This document shows, piece after piece, positions 1 to 9,147 of a stretch of DNA of 9,147 bases (within the stretch, counting starts at the first letter, position 1; every line of letters begins with the position of its first letter). The notes below the pieces were generated by a model that had not been told where the DNA came from, searched no databases, and saw only the letters and a list, made by a program, of their open reading frames with translations. Source of the DNA: Nitrosospira sp. (GTDB taxonomy: Bacteria > Pseudomonadota > Gammaproteobacteria > Burkholderiales > Nitrosomonadaceae); NCBI GenBank assembly GCA_030453055.1, contig JAKDLC010000064.1, forward strand, positions 1-9,147. Reading direction: 5' to 3'. The translations under genes were made by a program, and so were the position numbers.

Positions 1-1041
1 AAAAAAGTACAAGAAAAAAACCCGAGCCGACTCAATTCCTCGTTCACCTTCGATAGCTTCGTCACGGGAAAAGCGAATCAACTGGCGCGAGCGGGCGCAA
101 TCCAGGTTGCGGAACGTCCCGGCGCGGCTTACAACCCGTTTTTTATCTATGGGGGCGTCGGTTTGGGAAAAACCCACCTGATTCAAGCGATTGGTAATTT
201 TGTGCTTGAGCACAACAATACGGCCAAAGTCAGGTACATCCACTCGGAACAATACGTTTCCGACGTAGTAAGGGCTTACCAACATAAAGCGTTTGATGAT
301 TTCAAACGATATTATCATTCACTGGATCTTCTGCTTATAGACGACATCCAGTTTTTTGGCGGCAAAAACCGTACTCAAGAAGAGTTTTTTTACGCCTTTA
401 ACGCATTGATCGAGGCGCACAAACAGGTAATCATTACTTGCGATTCCTATCCAAAGGAAATCTCCGGTATGGAAGAACGGTTGATTTCCCGTTTTGGCTG
501 GGGTCTGACCGTGGCGGTAGAACCGCCGGAACTGGAAATGCGCGTTGCCATTCTGCTAAAAAAAGCACTGATGGAAAGTATTGATTTGGACGAAAACGTC
601 GCATTTTTCATAGCCAAACATATTCGGTCCAATGTACGCGAATTGGAAGGTGCGCTGAAACGTGTGCTCGCTTATTCCCGCTTTACAGGCCATCCGTTGT
701 CACTGGACCTGGCGAGAGAAGCGTTGAAAGACTTGCTGGCAGTACAAAATCGTCAGATTTCCATTGAAAATATCCAGAAAACCGTGGCGGACTACTATAA
801 AATCAAGGTCGCCGAAATGTATTCCAAAAAACGTTCGCGCATCGTTGCAAGACCCCGGCAAATGGCCATGGCCATATCCAAGGAATTAACGCCCCTGAGT
901 TTGCCCGATATCGGCGAAGCCTTTGGAGGCAGAGATCATACAACCGTCCTGCACGGGTATCGGAAAATTGCCGAATTACGGGCATCCGACCCGGATATCA
1001 ACCGAGACTTCAATATTCTGTTACACATACTGCGCGGTTGA
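1..1041 (+). CDS. dnaA: Chromosomal replication initiator protein DnaA (5' truncated by window edge)
   Basis: This is the AAA+ ATPase that binds DnaA boxes at oriC and melts the origin. The frame is open from base 1, so the start and domains I-II lie outside; 346 residues are visible. By comparison with E. coli DnaA (467 aa, from memory) roughly 120 residues are missing. In window numbering, Walker A GGVGLGKT is at residues 51-58 and Walker [10 protein letters not shown] has its acidic pair at 114-115. The arginine-finger region reads [10 protein letters not shown] and the sensor II segment [10 protein letters not shown]. Domain IV, the DNA-binding domain, contains [10 protein letters not shown] and the signature [15 protein letters not shown]. 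The first TTG inside this frame (position 163) falls within Walker A, so it is not a start. dnaN and gyrB follow on the same strand, the classic origin cluster. Nothing looks broken. Confidence 0.98.
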   Translation, partial: KKVQEKNPSRLNSSFTFDSFVTGKANQLARAGAIQVAERPGAAYNPFFIYGGVGLGKTHLIQAIGNFVLEHNNTAKVRYIHSEQYVSDVVRAYQHKAFDDFKRYYHSLDLLLIDDIQFFGGKNRTQEEFFYAFNALIEAHKQVIITCDSYPKEISGMEERLISRFGWGLTVAVEPPELEMRVAILLKKALMESIDLDENVAFFIAKHIRSNVRELEGALKRVLAYSRFTGHPLSLDLAREALKDLLAVQNRQISIENIQKTVADYYKIKVAEMYSKKRSRIVARPRQMAMAISKELTPLSLPDIGEAFGGRDHTTVLHGYRKIAELRASDPDINRDFNILLHILRG

Positions 1042-1057
1042 TAACAAGCGAATGATT

Positions 1058-1066
1058 TGGGGATAA
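1058..1066 (-). promoter_or_regulatory. Putative DnaA box (TTATCCCCA on the minus strand)
   Basis: The minus strand reads TTATCCCCA, one mismatch from the consensus TTATCCACA. It lies 17 bp after the dnaA stop. The mismatch is in the normally conserved CACA part, so affinity may be low. Confidence 0.4.
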
Positions 1067-1092
1067 GTCGTCATTTGACCACTACTTTACTT

Positions 1093-1101
1093 TTGTCCAC
1101 A
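1093..1101 (+). promoter_or_regulatory. Putative DnaA box (TTGTCCACA)
   Basis: TTGTCCACA differs from TTATCCACA at the third base only and keeps the full CCACA end. It sits just before the AT-rich stretch, the usual arrangement of boxes beside an unwinding element. This is the better of the two candidate boxes. Confidence 0.45.
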
Positions 1102-1149
1102 AAATACTCACAGACGATACCTTTTCGATACAGAAAAAAAATAATAATC

Positions 1150-1218
1150 AATTATCTGATATTATTGGAGTTTTCTTATTTATACCGGGTTTGACCCACC
1201 TTTATTAATAATTATCTG
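1150..1218 (+). repeat. AATTATCTG direct repeat pair, exactly 60 bp apart
   Basis: AATTATCTG occurs at 1150-1158 and again at 1210-1218. The perfect palindrome TTATTAATAA (1202-1211) abuts the second copy. In such AT-rich DNA a 9-bp repeat may be chance. The location, between putative DnaA boxes and the dnaN start, is why it is noted. Confidence 0.35.
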
Positions 1219-1230
1219 GATTTTAAGTAA

Positions 1231-2340
1231 ATGAAATTGATACAGGCTGATAAGGATACTTTGCTCAAACCGTTACAAACGGTTACCGGCATTGTCGAGC
1301 GCCGCCATACATTACCTATCCTTTCGAACGTGCTCATTGAACGAAAGAACGCGGACATTTCATTTATTGCAACCGACCTGGAAGTTCAGATAACCTCCTC
1401 TGTTTCGGATAGTAATCCTGTGAGTGACCCGTATTCGATTACCGTCGCGGCAAAAAAGCTTCACGATATATTGCGGGCGCTTCCTGACAAAGTACAAGTA
1501 ACATTGGAAACCGACGAAAACCGGCTTCAGGGTAAAGCCGGAAAAAGCCGGTTCAGTTTACAAACGCTTCCTGTGGAAGATTTCCCCAAATTTCCTGAAA
1601 ATACGGAGAAGCAGGCAAAAATAACAATAAAACAAAAGGAACTGAAGCATCTTCTCTTCCTGGTTCAATACGCCATGGCGCAACAAGACGTTCGCTACTA
1701 TCTGAATGGCCTGCTTTTACTGATGGAGGAACGGTATTTGAAAGCAGTCGCTACCGACGGTCATCGTCTGGCGTTCGGGTTGCTTTTACTGGAAGCACCC
1801 CAGGAGAAAAGAGAAGTCATTCTTCCCCGAAAGGTGGTTTTGGAACTTGCCAGGCAATTAAACGACAGTGAGGAGCCGGTGACGGTAGAGTTGCTCCAGA
1901 ACCAGGTGCGTTTTACATTTTCAAATGTGGTGCTGATATCCAAGGTTGTGGACGGCAAGTTTCCTGATTACAACCGAGTCATTCCAATCGGATACCAAAA
2001 ACACTTTGACGTAAACCGTTTATTACTTTTGCAAACCCTTCAGCGGGCTTCAATTCTTTCCAATGAAAAATACCGCGGTGTCCGTCTGATTTTGACGATG
2101 GGTAACCTTCGTATCGTCTGTAGCAACAGCGAGCAAGAAGAGGCGCAGGAAGAACTCGAAGTCCAGTATGATGACGAAGCGCTCGACATAGGCTTTAATG
2201 TAACCTACCTGCTCGATGTACTAAACAATTTGACCGCCGAAACCATACGGTGTGCTTTCGGCGACGCCAATAGCAGCACATTGATCACGATTCCCGGCAA
2301 TGAGGATTTCAAGTATGTCGTCATGCCGATGAGGATATAG
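1231..2340 (+). CDS. dnaN: DNA polymerase III sliding clamp, beta subunit
   Basis: This protein forms the ring-shaped homodimer that tethers Pol III to DNA and serves as a docking platform for other replication and repair proteins. At 369 aa it matches the family length (E. coli 366). The N-terminus shows the typical LLKPLQTVTGIVERRHTLPI pattern followed by LSNVLI. Three clamp folds of about 120 residues each fit the length, and LKAVATDGHRLAF belongs to the middle domain. The C-terminal YVVMPMRI is the conserved tail lining the partner-binding cleft. A TAA stop lies directly before the ATG in the same frame, so this is the earliest possible start. No clear Shine-Dalgarno sequence precedes it. 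By eye its codons are more AT-rich than those of gyrB and later genes. It is separated from gyrB by 112 bp that contain parS. Confidence 0.98.
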   Translation: MKLIQADKDTLLKPLQTVTGIVERRHTLPILSNVLIERKNADISFIATDLEVQITSSVSDSNPVSDPYSITVAAKKLHDILRALPDKVQVTLETDENRLQGKAGKSRFSLQTLPVEDFPKFPENTEKQAKITIKQKELKHLLFLVQYAMAQQDVRYYLNGLLLLMEERYLKAVATDGHRLAFGLLLLEAPQEKREVILPRKVVLELARQLNDSEEPVTVELLQNQVRFTFSNVVLISKVVDGKFPDYNRVIPIGYQKHFDVNRLLLLQTLQRASILSNEKYRGVRLILTMGNLRIVCSNSEQEEAQEELEVQYDDEALDIGFNVTYLLDVLNNLTAETIRCAFGDANSSTLITIPGNEDFKYVVMPMRI

Positions 2341-2422
2341 CCGGGATAGATAAAACCGGCCATTCCCGAAAACGGTTGGTCAGAGCAGCGCAACACTAGA
2401 AAGAATCTTTCCGACAAATCCA

Positions 2423-2438
2423 AGTTCCACGTGAAACC
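2423..2438. other. parS centromere site (ParB binding)
   Basis: The 16 bp AGTTCCACGTGAAACC match the widely conserved chromosomal parS (TGTTCCACGTGAAACA in Bacillus) at 14 of 16 positions. The core GTTCCACGTGAAAC (2424-2437) matches the general GTTNCACGTGAAAC form perfectly. The site is a near-palindrome with one asymmetric base, as in known sites. parS sites cluster near oriC, and this one lies between dnaN and gyrB. It ends 14 bp before the gyrB ATG, so bound ParB could also cover the gyrB leader. Activity as a centromere is inferred; parA and parB are not in the window. Confidence 0.85.
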
Positions 2439-2446
2439 AAACGTAA

Positions 2447-4912
<2,466 letters not shown>

Positions 4913-4971
4913 ACTTTGTTGAGACAGCGTCCTAACCTATTTCTAACATTCGCAGAGAGAGCCGAACCACC

Positions 4972-6222
4972 ATGTTGTCCCCGAAACTGACCCTGGAAAG
5001 CGTTGACCCTGAGGTATGGCAAGCAATCAAGGGCGAAGTGCAACGCCAGGAAGAATATATCGAATTGATTGCTTCGGAGAACTATGCCAGTCCAGCAGTG
5101 ATGCAGGCGCAGGGAACAGTGCTTACCAACAAATACGCCGAGGGTTATCCCGGCAAGCGCTACTACGGTGGTTGCGAGTACGTCGATATCGTGGAGCAAC
5201 TTGCGATAGACCGGGTGAAAGCGTTGTTTGGCGCCGAGTATGTCAATGTTCAGCCGCATTCCGGCTCGCAGGCCAACGCCGCAGTGTATCTTACCGCCCT
5301 GAAACCCGGCGATACGCTTCTCGGCATGTCACTCGCCCACGGCGGCCATTTGACTCATGGGGCCTCGGTCAACCTGAGCGGCAAAATCTTCAACGCGATT
5401 TCCTACGGGCTCAAACCGGAAACCGAGGAGCTGGATTACGACGAGGTGGCGCGCCTGGCGCGTGAACACAAGCCTAAAATGATCGTCGCCGGCGCGTCCG
5501 CTTACGCGCTCGTCATAGACTGGAAGCGTTTTCGCAAGATTGCTGATGAGGTGGGCGCCTATTTGTTCGTGGACATGGCTCATTATGCGGGACTCGTGGC
5601 GGCAGGGTTTTATCCCAATCCGGTCGGTATCGCCGATTTTGTCACGAGTACGACGCATAAGACGCTGCGTGGGCCGCGCGGCGGCATCATCATGGCTAAA
5701 CCGGAGCACGAGAAAGCGCTCAATTCGGCTATTTTCCCGCAAACCCAAGGCGGTCCGCTGATGCACGTGATCGCCGCCAAGGCGGTGGCTTTCAAGGAGG
5801 CCGCTACCAGGGAGTTCAAGGATTACCAGGAACAGGTGATCGACAACGCGCGCGTGATGGCCAAGGTGTTGCAAGAGCGTGGTCTGCGCATCGTCTCCGG
5901 GCGCACCGACTGCCATATGTTTTTGGTGGACCTTCGCGCCAAGAACATTACAGGCAAGCAGGCCGCCGAATCGCTCGAGCTTGCACATATCACCGTCAAC
6001 AAAAACGCCATACCCAACGATCCGCAGAAACCATTCGTCACCAGCGGTATTCGTATCGGCTCTCCCGCGATAACCACCCGTGGCTTCAAAGAGCGGGAGG
6101 CCGAGCAGCTGGCAAATCTGATTGCCGACGTGCTGGAAGCGCCCACCGATGTCGCGGTGATTTCGACAGTGGCGCACCAGGCAAAAGCGCTATGCGCGAA
6201 GTATCCAGTATACGGCACGTAA
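4972..6222 (+). CDS. glyA: Serine hydroxymethyltransferase
   Basis: This cytosolic PLP enzyme interconverts serine plus tetrahydrofolate with glycine plus 5,10-methylene-tetrahydrofolate, the main source of one-carbon units for purine, thymidylate and methionine synthesis. At 416 aa it is essentially the E. coli length (417). Family motifs are intact: [11 protein letters not shown] near the N-terminus, [32 protein letters not shown], and [15 protein letters not shown], in which Lys230 forms the Schiff base with PLP. The start gives the expected [16 protein letters not shown]-terminus. A purine-rich GCAGAGAGAG lies 10-19 bases upstream and may serve as a weak ribosome site. nrdR follows after 43 bp, so the two are probably co-transcribed. 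I saw no riboswitch ahead of the gene. Confidence 0.98.
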   Translation: MLSPKLTLESVDPEVWQAIKGEVQRQEEYIELIASENYASPAVMQAQGTVLTNKYAEGYPGKRYYGGCEYVDIVEQLAIDRVKALFGAEYVNVQPHSGSQANAAVYLTALKPGDTLLGMSLAHGGHLTHGASVNLSGKIFNAISYGLKPETEELDYDEVARLAREHKPKMIVAGASAYALVIDWKRFRKIADEVGAYLFVDMAHYAGLVAAGFYPNPVGIADFVTSTTHKTLRGPRGGIIMAKPEHEKALNSAIFPQTQGGPLMHVIAAKAVAFKEAATREFKDYQEQVIDNARVMAKVLQERGLRIVSGRTDCHMFLVDLRAKNITGKQAAESLELAHITVNKNAIPNDPQKPFVTSGIRIGSPAITTRGFKEREAEQLANLIADVLEAPTDVAVISTVAHQAKALCAKYPVYGT

Positions 6223-6265
6223 AGGCCGGCTTTCGGTACAGCGAGAAATACCGGACGGCTTTGGG

Positions 6266-6745
6266 ATGAAATGCCCTTTCTGCAATGCGGATGACACAAG
6301 CGTGGTCGACTCCCGCGTCAGCGAAGAAGGTACCAGAATACGCCGCCGCCGCCGTTGCCTTACGTGCGGCAAGCGTTTTACCACTTATGAGACGGTGGAG
6401 TTGCGTTTGCCTCAGGTAGTAAAACAGGATGGCAATCGTTCCGAGTTCAATCGCGATAAATTGTTGACGGGCTTCATGCGTGCACTGCACAAGCGCCCGG
6501 TCCCCACCGAGTATGTGGATGCGGCGATGGATCGGATCGTGCAAAAGCTTCTGAGCCTGGGCGAACGGGAGATTCCTTCGCGCAAGATCGGTGAAATGGT
6601 GATGCAGGAACTCTACAAGCTGGACAAGGTGGCATACATCCGGTTCGCCTCGGTTTACAGAAGCTTCCAGGATGCGGACGATTTCCATGAAGCGATCAAG
6701 GAGATACAGCGGCCGCAGCGAAAAAGAGAAACCAAAAAACTCTGA
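6266..6745 (+). CDS. nrdR: Transcriptional repressor NrdR of ribonucleotide reductase genes
   Basis: NrdR is a nucleotide-sensing repressor that binds paired NrdR boxes in front of ribonucleotide reductase operons and represses them when dATP is plentiful. At 159 aa it is slightly longer than E. coli NrdR (149). The N-terminal zinc ribbon has CPFC (Cys3, Cys6) and CLTC (Cys31, Cys34) behind the basic run RIRRRRR. The ATP-cone follows at about 49-139, with [10 protein letters not shown] and the family signature [16 protein letters not shown]. The C-terminus is a short charged tail. The start places Cys at position 3 (MKCPFC) as in the family; GGG sits immediately before the ATG. I see no NrdR box pair in the window, so its targets lie elsewhere. 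It lies between glyA and ribD, and an nrdR-ribD neighbourhood is also known in E. coli. Confidence 0.97.
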   Translation: MKCPFCNADDTSVVDSRVSEEGTRIRRRRRCLTCGKRFTTYETVELRLPQVVKQDGNRSEFNRDKLLTGFMRALHKRPVPTEYVDAAMDRIVQKLLSLGEREIPSRKIGEMVMQELYKLDKVAYIRFASVYRSFQDADDFHEAIKEIQRPQRKRETKKL

Positions 6746-6846
6746 AAAGCAACTTCAGCTTCCGTTCACGCTTTTTCGCCGGAACAAAGCAGCAAGCAGT
6801 GAGGAGTATCCCGCAAGTCGCGAAAGAAGGTCACAACTCTGGAGTT

Positions 6847-7944
6847 ATGAAATCCCACGTGTTTTCGTCGACCGATCACGCCTGCATGTCCCTGGCTTTA
6901 CAGCTTGCCGAAAAGGGGTTGTATAGTACCAGCCCTAATCCCCGCGTGGGTTGCGTGATTGCGCATGATGGTCTTGTAGTGGGCAGCGGCTGGCACGAAC
7001 GCGCGGGTCATCCTCATGCCGAGATAAACGCTCTCAATGCCGCCGGGACAACGGCACGAGGCGCAACCGCATACGTCACCCTGGAGCCTTGCAGTCATCA
7101 CGGACGCACCGCGCCTTGCGCTGAAGCATTAATCGAAGCGGGCATCGCCAGAGTGGTGGCGGCCATGCAAGACCCGAATCCCCTGGTGGCGGGCGGCGGC
7201 TGCGCGTTACTGAAACAGGCGGGAATAGAAGTACAAACCGGTTTGATGGGAGCGGAAGCAACGGCGCTTAATATCGGTTTTGTCGCGCGCATGACACGCA
7301 AGCGCCCATGGACCCGAATGAAAATCGCGGCAAGCCTCGACGGCAAGACGGCGCTCAACAGCGGCGCCAGCCAATGGATTACGGCGGAGCCGGCACGACG
7401 CGACGGTCACCGGTTCCGTGCCCGTTCTTGCGCAGTTCTCACCGGTATCGGCACCGTTCTGGCGGACGATCCGCAACTTACCGTGCGCCATGTGGAAACT
7501 TCCAGGCAACCACTGCGGGTGGTGGTTGACAGCCGCCTGGATATTCCCGTGGATGCCAGGTTGCTGCGGGGCGGGGGGGAGTTAGTTTTTACCGCTACCG
7601 CCAGCGAGCGAAAAATTGTCGCATTGAGAGACGTTGGTGCTCATGCCATCGTGTTGCCGGACGAAAACAACAAGGTTGATCTCGTGAGAATGATGCAGAC
7701 CCTTGCCGATTTTGAGATCAACGAGATACTGGTTGAGGCCGGTCGCAACTTGAATGGTTCGCTCATCCACGCGGGGCTGGTGGATGAGCTGGTGATTTAT
7801 CTTGCGCCCTGTTTGATCGGCGACGCGGCGCGGAGCATGCTGAAACTGCCGGAATTGACGGATCTTGCGGAGAAGCGTGCACTCAAGATTCACGATTTAC
7901 GCATGGTGGGGTCGGATATTCGCATCATTGCCCGTTTTTCCTGA
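6847..7944 (+). CDS. ribD: Bifunctional riboflavin biosynthesis protein RibD (deaminase/reductase)
   Basis: RibD deaminates the GTP-derived pyrimidine intermediate and then reduces its ribosyl side chain with NADPH, the second and third steps of riboflavin synthesis. From the ATG at 6847 it is 365 aa (E. coli 367). The N-terminal zinc deaminase has HAE (His57, catalytic Glu59) and PCSHHGRTAPC (Cys82, Cys91 as zinc ligands), after the family segment SPNPRVGCVI. The reductase domain starts near RPWTRMKIAASLDGKTA, with GASQWIT, ADDPQLTVR, VEAGRNLNGSLI and GLVDELVIYLAP. The frame stays open to a GTG at 6799, but that would add 16 atypical residues. GGAG at 6841-6844 supports the ATG, though it is only two bases away. 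The 101-bp gap after nrdR shows no FMN riboswitch. No other rib gene follows; the next gene is convergent. Confidence 0.96.
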   Translation: MKSHVFSSTDHACMSLALQLAEKGLYSTSPNPRVGCVIAHDGLVVGSGWHERAGHPHAEINALNAAGTTARGATAYVTLEPCSHHGRTAPCAEALIEAGIARVVAAMQDPNPLVAGGGCALLKQAGIEVQTGLMGAEATALNIGFVARMTRKRPWTRMKIAASLDGKTALNSGASQWITAEPARRDGHRFRARSCAVLTGIGTVLADDPQLTVRHVETSRQPLRVVVDSRLDIPVDARLLRGGGELVFTATASERKIVALRDVGAHAIVLPDENNKVDLVRMMQTLADFEINEILVEAGRNLNGSLIHAGLVDELVIYLAPCLIGDAARSMLKLPELTDLAEKRALKIHDLRMVGSDIRIIARFS

Positions 7945-8040
7945 CCACATCAGAGACGTTTTATCCTGTATCCGCCCCGTAGCGAACTCACCAAATAAAT
8001 GAGGGTCGGATTCCAAAAAATCTTTGTGGACCAAGTCGTT

Positions 8041-8080
8041 ACCCATAAGCGGTCAACCGCCGGATATGGGTTTATGTTTT
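8041..8080 (+). terminator. Candidate intrinsic terminator of the glyA-nrdR-ribD group
   Basis: ACCCATA (8041-8047) pairs with TATGGGT (8065-8071), and inside it GCGGT (8049-8053) pairs with ACCGC (8056-8060). The result is a two-part stem followed on the + strand by TTTATGTTTT. The T-rich tail overlaps the stop codon of the convergent response regulator (8072-8074). On the minus strand the same hairpin is followed by AACGACTTGG, which lacks a T-run, so it mainly suits ribD transcripts. It starts 96 bp after the ribD stop. The internal mismatches make the stem imperfect. Nothing else is evident in 7945-8040. Confidence 0.55.
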
Positions 8081-8632
8081 AACGGGATTTTTGGTAAGCT
8101 TGCGTTGCAGCGTACGGCGGTGCATATTGAGTACTCTTGCGGTGACCGAAACATTCCCCTTGTTTTCATTTAAAACGCGCTGAATATACTCCCATTCAAG
8201 CCGGTTTACTGACAACGGATGCGCGCTGATCTGCACATCCGCATCGCCTGAAGTGCGCTCGAATGCAGCCATGATTTCATCGACATCAGCCGGTTTTGCG
8301 AGATAGTGCATTGCGCCGAGTTTGATTGCTTCCACTGCAGTGGCGATGCTGGCGTAACCGGTCAGCATGACAATACGGGTGCCGGGATCCAGGGCTTTCA
8401 GTTTTTCTACCAGGGTCAACCCCGAAGTACCCGGCAGCCTGAGATCGATAACCGCATATTCAGGCGTGCAAGCTTCGACGCTTTCCAAAGCCTCTTCGAC
8501 CGTATGCGCACAGGCTACATTGAATCCGCGTTTTGCCATGGCGTTCGCAAGCACGTCACAAAAAGTCGTGTCGTCATCGACAATCAGCAGAGTCGGACGA
8601 TCATCGATTTCCATTGCCAGTGATGTTGTCAT
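8072..8632 (-). CDS. regA: RegA/PrrA/ActR-family redox response regulator
   Basis: This is a DNA-binding response regulator of the global redox system known as RegBA, PrrBA or ActSR. In other proteobacteria that system controls respiration, nitrogen and carbon metabolism. At 186 aa it is close to Rhodobacter RegA (184). The receiver domain (about 12-125) has the acidic cluster at 19-21, phosphoacceptor Asp63 in AVIDLRLPG, Thr91 in MLTGYAS and Lys113 in LAKPAD. A short linker leads to a Fis-type helix-turn-helix at about 145-180, with LEWEYIQRVL and NMHRRTLQRKL, the latter almost diagnostic of the family. Its ATG overlaps the kinase TGA as ATGA, implying translational coupling. The symbol is a family assignment; targets in this organism are unknown. 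It converges on ribD. Confidence 0.9.
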   Translation of the reverse strand: MTTSLAMEIDDRPTLLIVDDDTTFCDVLANAMAKRGFNVACAHTVEEALESVEACTPEYAVIDLRLPGTSGLTLVEKLKALDPGTRIVMLTGYASIATAVEAIKLGAMHYLAKPADVDEIMAAFERTSGDADVQISAHPLSVNRLEWEYIQRVLNENKGNVSVTARVLNMHRRTLQRKLTKNPVKT

Positions 8633-9147
8633 ATCGATTGCGGTATCAGGGGTAATGTCACCTGGGTGCAGGCGCCGTTTTCACGATTGGTCAAACGAAC
8701 GCTGCCGCCAAATCGTTCGATATTTGCATTTGCCAGAAATAAACCGATCCCAAAACCCTTCCCTGGCGCTTTGCTGGTAAAGAAGGCCTGGCCCGCACGC
8801 TGTGCGGCTTCTCCGGTCAGGCCCGCACCGTAGTCGAGGATTTCGAGATGCAATTCCTGATGGTTCCAATTGGCTTCTATCTCGACGTGTTTTGGAGACG
8901 CATCAGCTGCATTGTTCAGCAGATTCAAAATGGACTGGCGCAGCAATTGTGTATTCAGAATCTGCGGGGCAGGCTCTACCTCCCCCTTGCCATGATAAGT
9001 AAATTTGACCGAGGGCCGGATCAATTGCCACTTGTCCAATACCTGGCGCAAGAAATAGTCGACGGCCTGACCGCTGCCATCCTCCGCTCGCGCCTGTCCG
9101 GCATTGGCCAGCAATTGTGTCAACGTATGCTTGCAATGCGTGATCTG
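8629..9147 (-). CDS. regB: RegB/PrrB/ActS-type sensor histidine kinase, C-terminal part only
   Basis: This is the 172-residue C-terminal end of a sensor kinase whose frame is open to the window edge; the membrane-spanning sensor part and the phospho-accepting His lie outside. The visible part starts just after the expected H-box, with CKHTLTQLLANAGQARAE, which resembles the RegB dimerisation helix. The HATPase_c domain follows, with N-box NLLNNAADASP, G1 box LDYGAGLTG, then AFFTSKAPGKGFGIGLFLAN and ERFGGSVRL. The cysteine encoded at 9133-9135 may match the redox-active cysteine of RegB. The stop overlaps the regulator ATG, so the pair is one operon and the kinase probably phosphorylates Asp63 of that protein. 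Assignment to RegB rests on the partner and the FFTSKAPGKG segment. The TTG at 9123 is internal, not a start. Confidence 0.85.
   Translation of the reverse strand, partial: QITHCKHTLTQLLANAGQARAEDGSGQAVDYFLRQVLDKWQLIRPSVKFTYHGKGEVEPAPQILNTQLLRQSILNLLNNAADASPKHVEIEANWNHQELHLEILDYGAGLTGEAAQRAGQAFFTSKAPGKGFGIGLFLANANIERFGGSVRLTNRENGACTQVTLPLIPQSI

Larger units (their letters stand above)
1042..1230. other. dnaA-dnaN intergenic region; candidate origin (oriC) segment or DnaA-binding control region
   Basis: This is a 189-bp non-coding gap. Its first part holds two 8/9 matches to the DnaA box TTATCCACA on opposite strands (1058-1066 and 1093-1101), plus a 7/9 match overlapping the dnaA stop codon (1036-1044, minus strand). 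The rest is very AT-rich: positions 1121-1230 have 27 G/C in 110 bases (about 25%) by hand count, suitable for a DNA unwinding element. It also holds a repeated AATTATCTG and the 10-bp palindrome TTATTAATAA. DnaA-box clusters next to dnaA are common in bacterial origins. However, two good boxes are few for a complete oriC, and the region upstream of dnaA is not visible. A dnaN promoter or DnaA-titration site is an alternative. I could not pick a convincing -35/-10 pair. Confidence 0.45.

Noticed and set aside
1165..1230. Sigma-70 promoter for dnaN
   Set aside because: TTGACC at 1191 has no acceptable -10 at the right spacing, and other pairs match no better than random AT-rich DNA.
2342..2390. 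Short inverted repeats after dnaN (CGGGA/TCCCG, AACCG/CGGTT) as a terminator
   Set aside because: Stems are 5 bp with long loops and no T-tract; not better than chance.
5329..6177. Long open frame on the minus strand opposite glyA
   Set aside because: It lies entirely within the well-supported glyA gene, its translation resembles no family I know, and such antisense frames are common in GC-rich genes.
6234..6253. CGGTA/TACCG inverted repeat in the glyA-nrdR gap as a terminator
   Set aside because: The stem is only 5 bp with a 10-base loop and no T-run, and the 43-bp gap suggests co-transcription.
6086..6688. 200-codon open frame on the minus strand across the glyA end and nrdR
   Set aside because: Both sense genes have full family motifs over this span; the antisense product shows no recognisable domain.
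6799..6846. GTG at 6799 as the ribD start
   Set aside because: It adds 16 residues not expected in the family and has no ribosome site; the ATG at 6847 gives the usual length.
6746..6846. FMN riboswitch ahead of ribD
   Set aside because: The gap is only 101 bp and I could not see the conserved FMN-element segments.
6856..6861. A second CACGTG, near the ribD start, as another parS
   Set aside because: The flanks (AATCC before and TTTTC after) do not fit GTTNCACGTGAAAC; only the central hexamer matches.

Overview
The window looks like the replication-origin end of a betaproteobacterial chromosome. A Nitrosomonadales-type organism (Nitrosomonas/Nitrosospira relatives) is my best guess. That rests on recalled family resemblance and gene content, not on a search. 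All genes are recognisable core genes with intact motifs. I see no insertion sequence, phage gene, tRNA, rRNA or CRISPR array.

Layout. Positions 1-1041 hold the 3' three quarters of dnaA, with the start outside the window. A 189-bp AT-rich gap (1042-1230) with near-consensus DnaA boxes follows; it is a candidate part of oriC or a DnaA-titration/autoregulation site. dnaN (1231-2340) and gyrB (2453-4879) come next on the same strand. The dnaN-gyrB gap carries a strong match to the ParB-binding centromere parS (2423-2438), only 14 bp before the gyrB start codon. This is the most interesting non-coding element here.

After a 92-bp gap with an 8-bp inverted repeat come glyA (4972-6222), nrdR (6266-6745) and ribD (6847-7944), all on the + strand and probably co-transcribed. 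They cover one-carbon metabolism, control of ribonucleotide reductase and the first steps of riboflavin synthesis. A hairpin with a T-rich tail (8041-8080) closes this group.

On the opposite strand, converging on ribD, lie a RegA/PrrA/ActR-type redox response regulator (8632-8072) and the C-terminal part of its RegB/PrrB/ActS-type sensor kinase (9147-8629, running off the window). Their start and stop codons overlap as ATGA.

Together the left half handles initiation (DnaA), polymerase processivity (DnaN), supercoiling (GyrB) and origin segregation (parS). The right half combines housekeeping metabolism with a global redox two-component system. I found no evidence of an undescribed multi-gene system. 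The points most worth checking are the parS site, the dnaA-dnaN origin candidate and the putative redox cysteine of the kinase.
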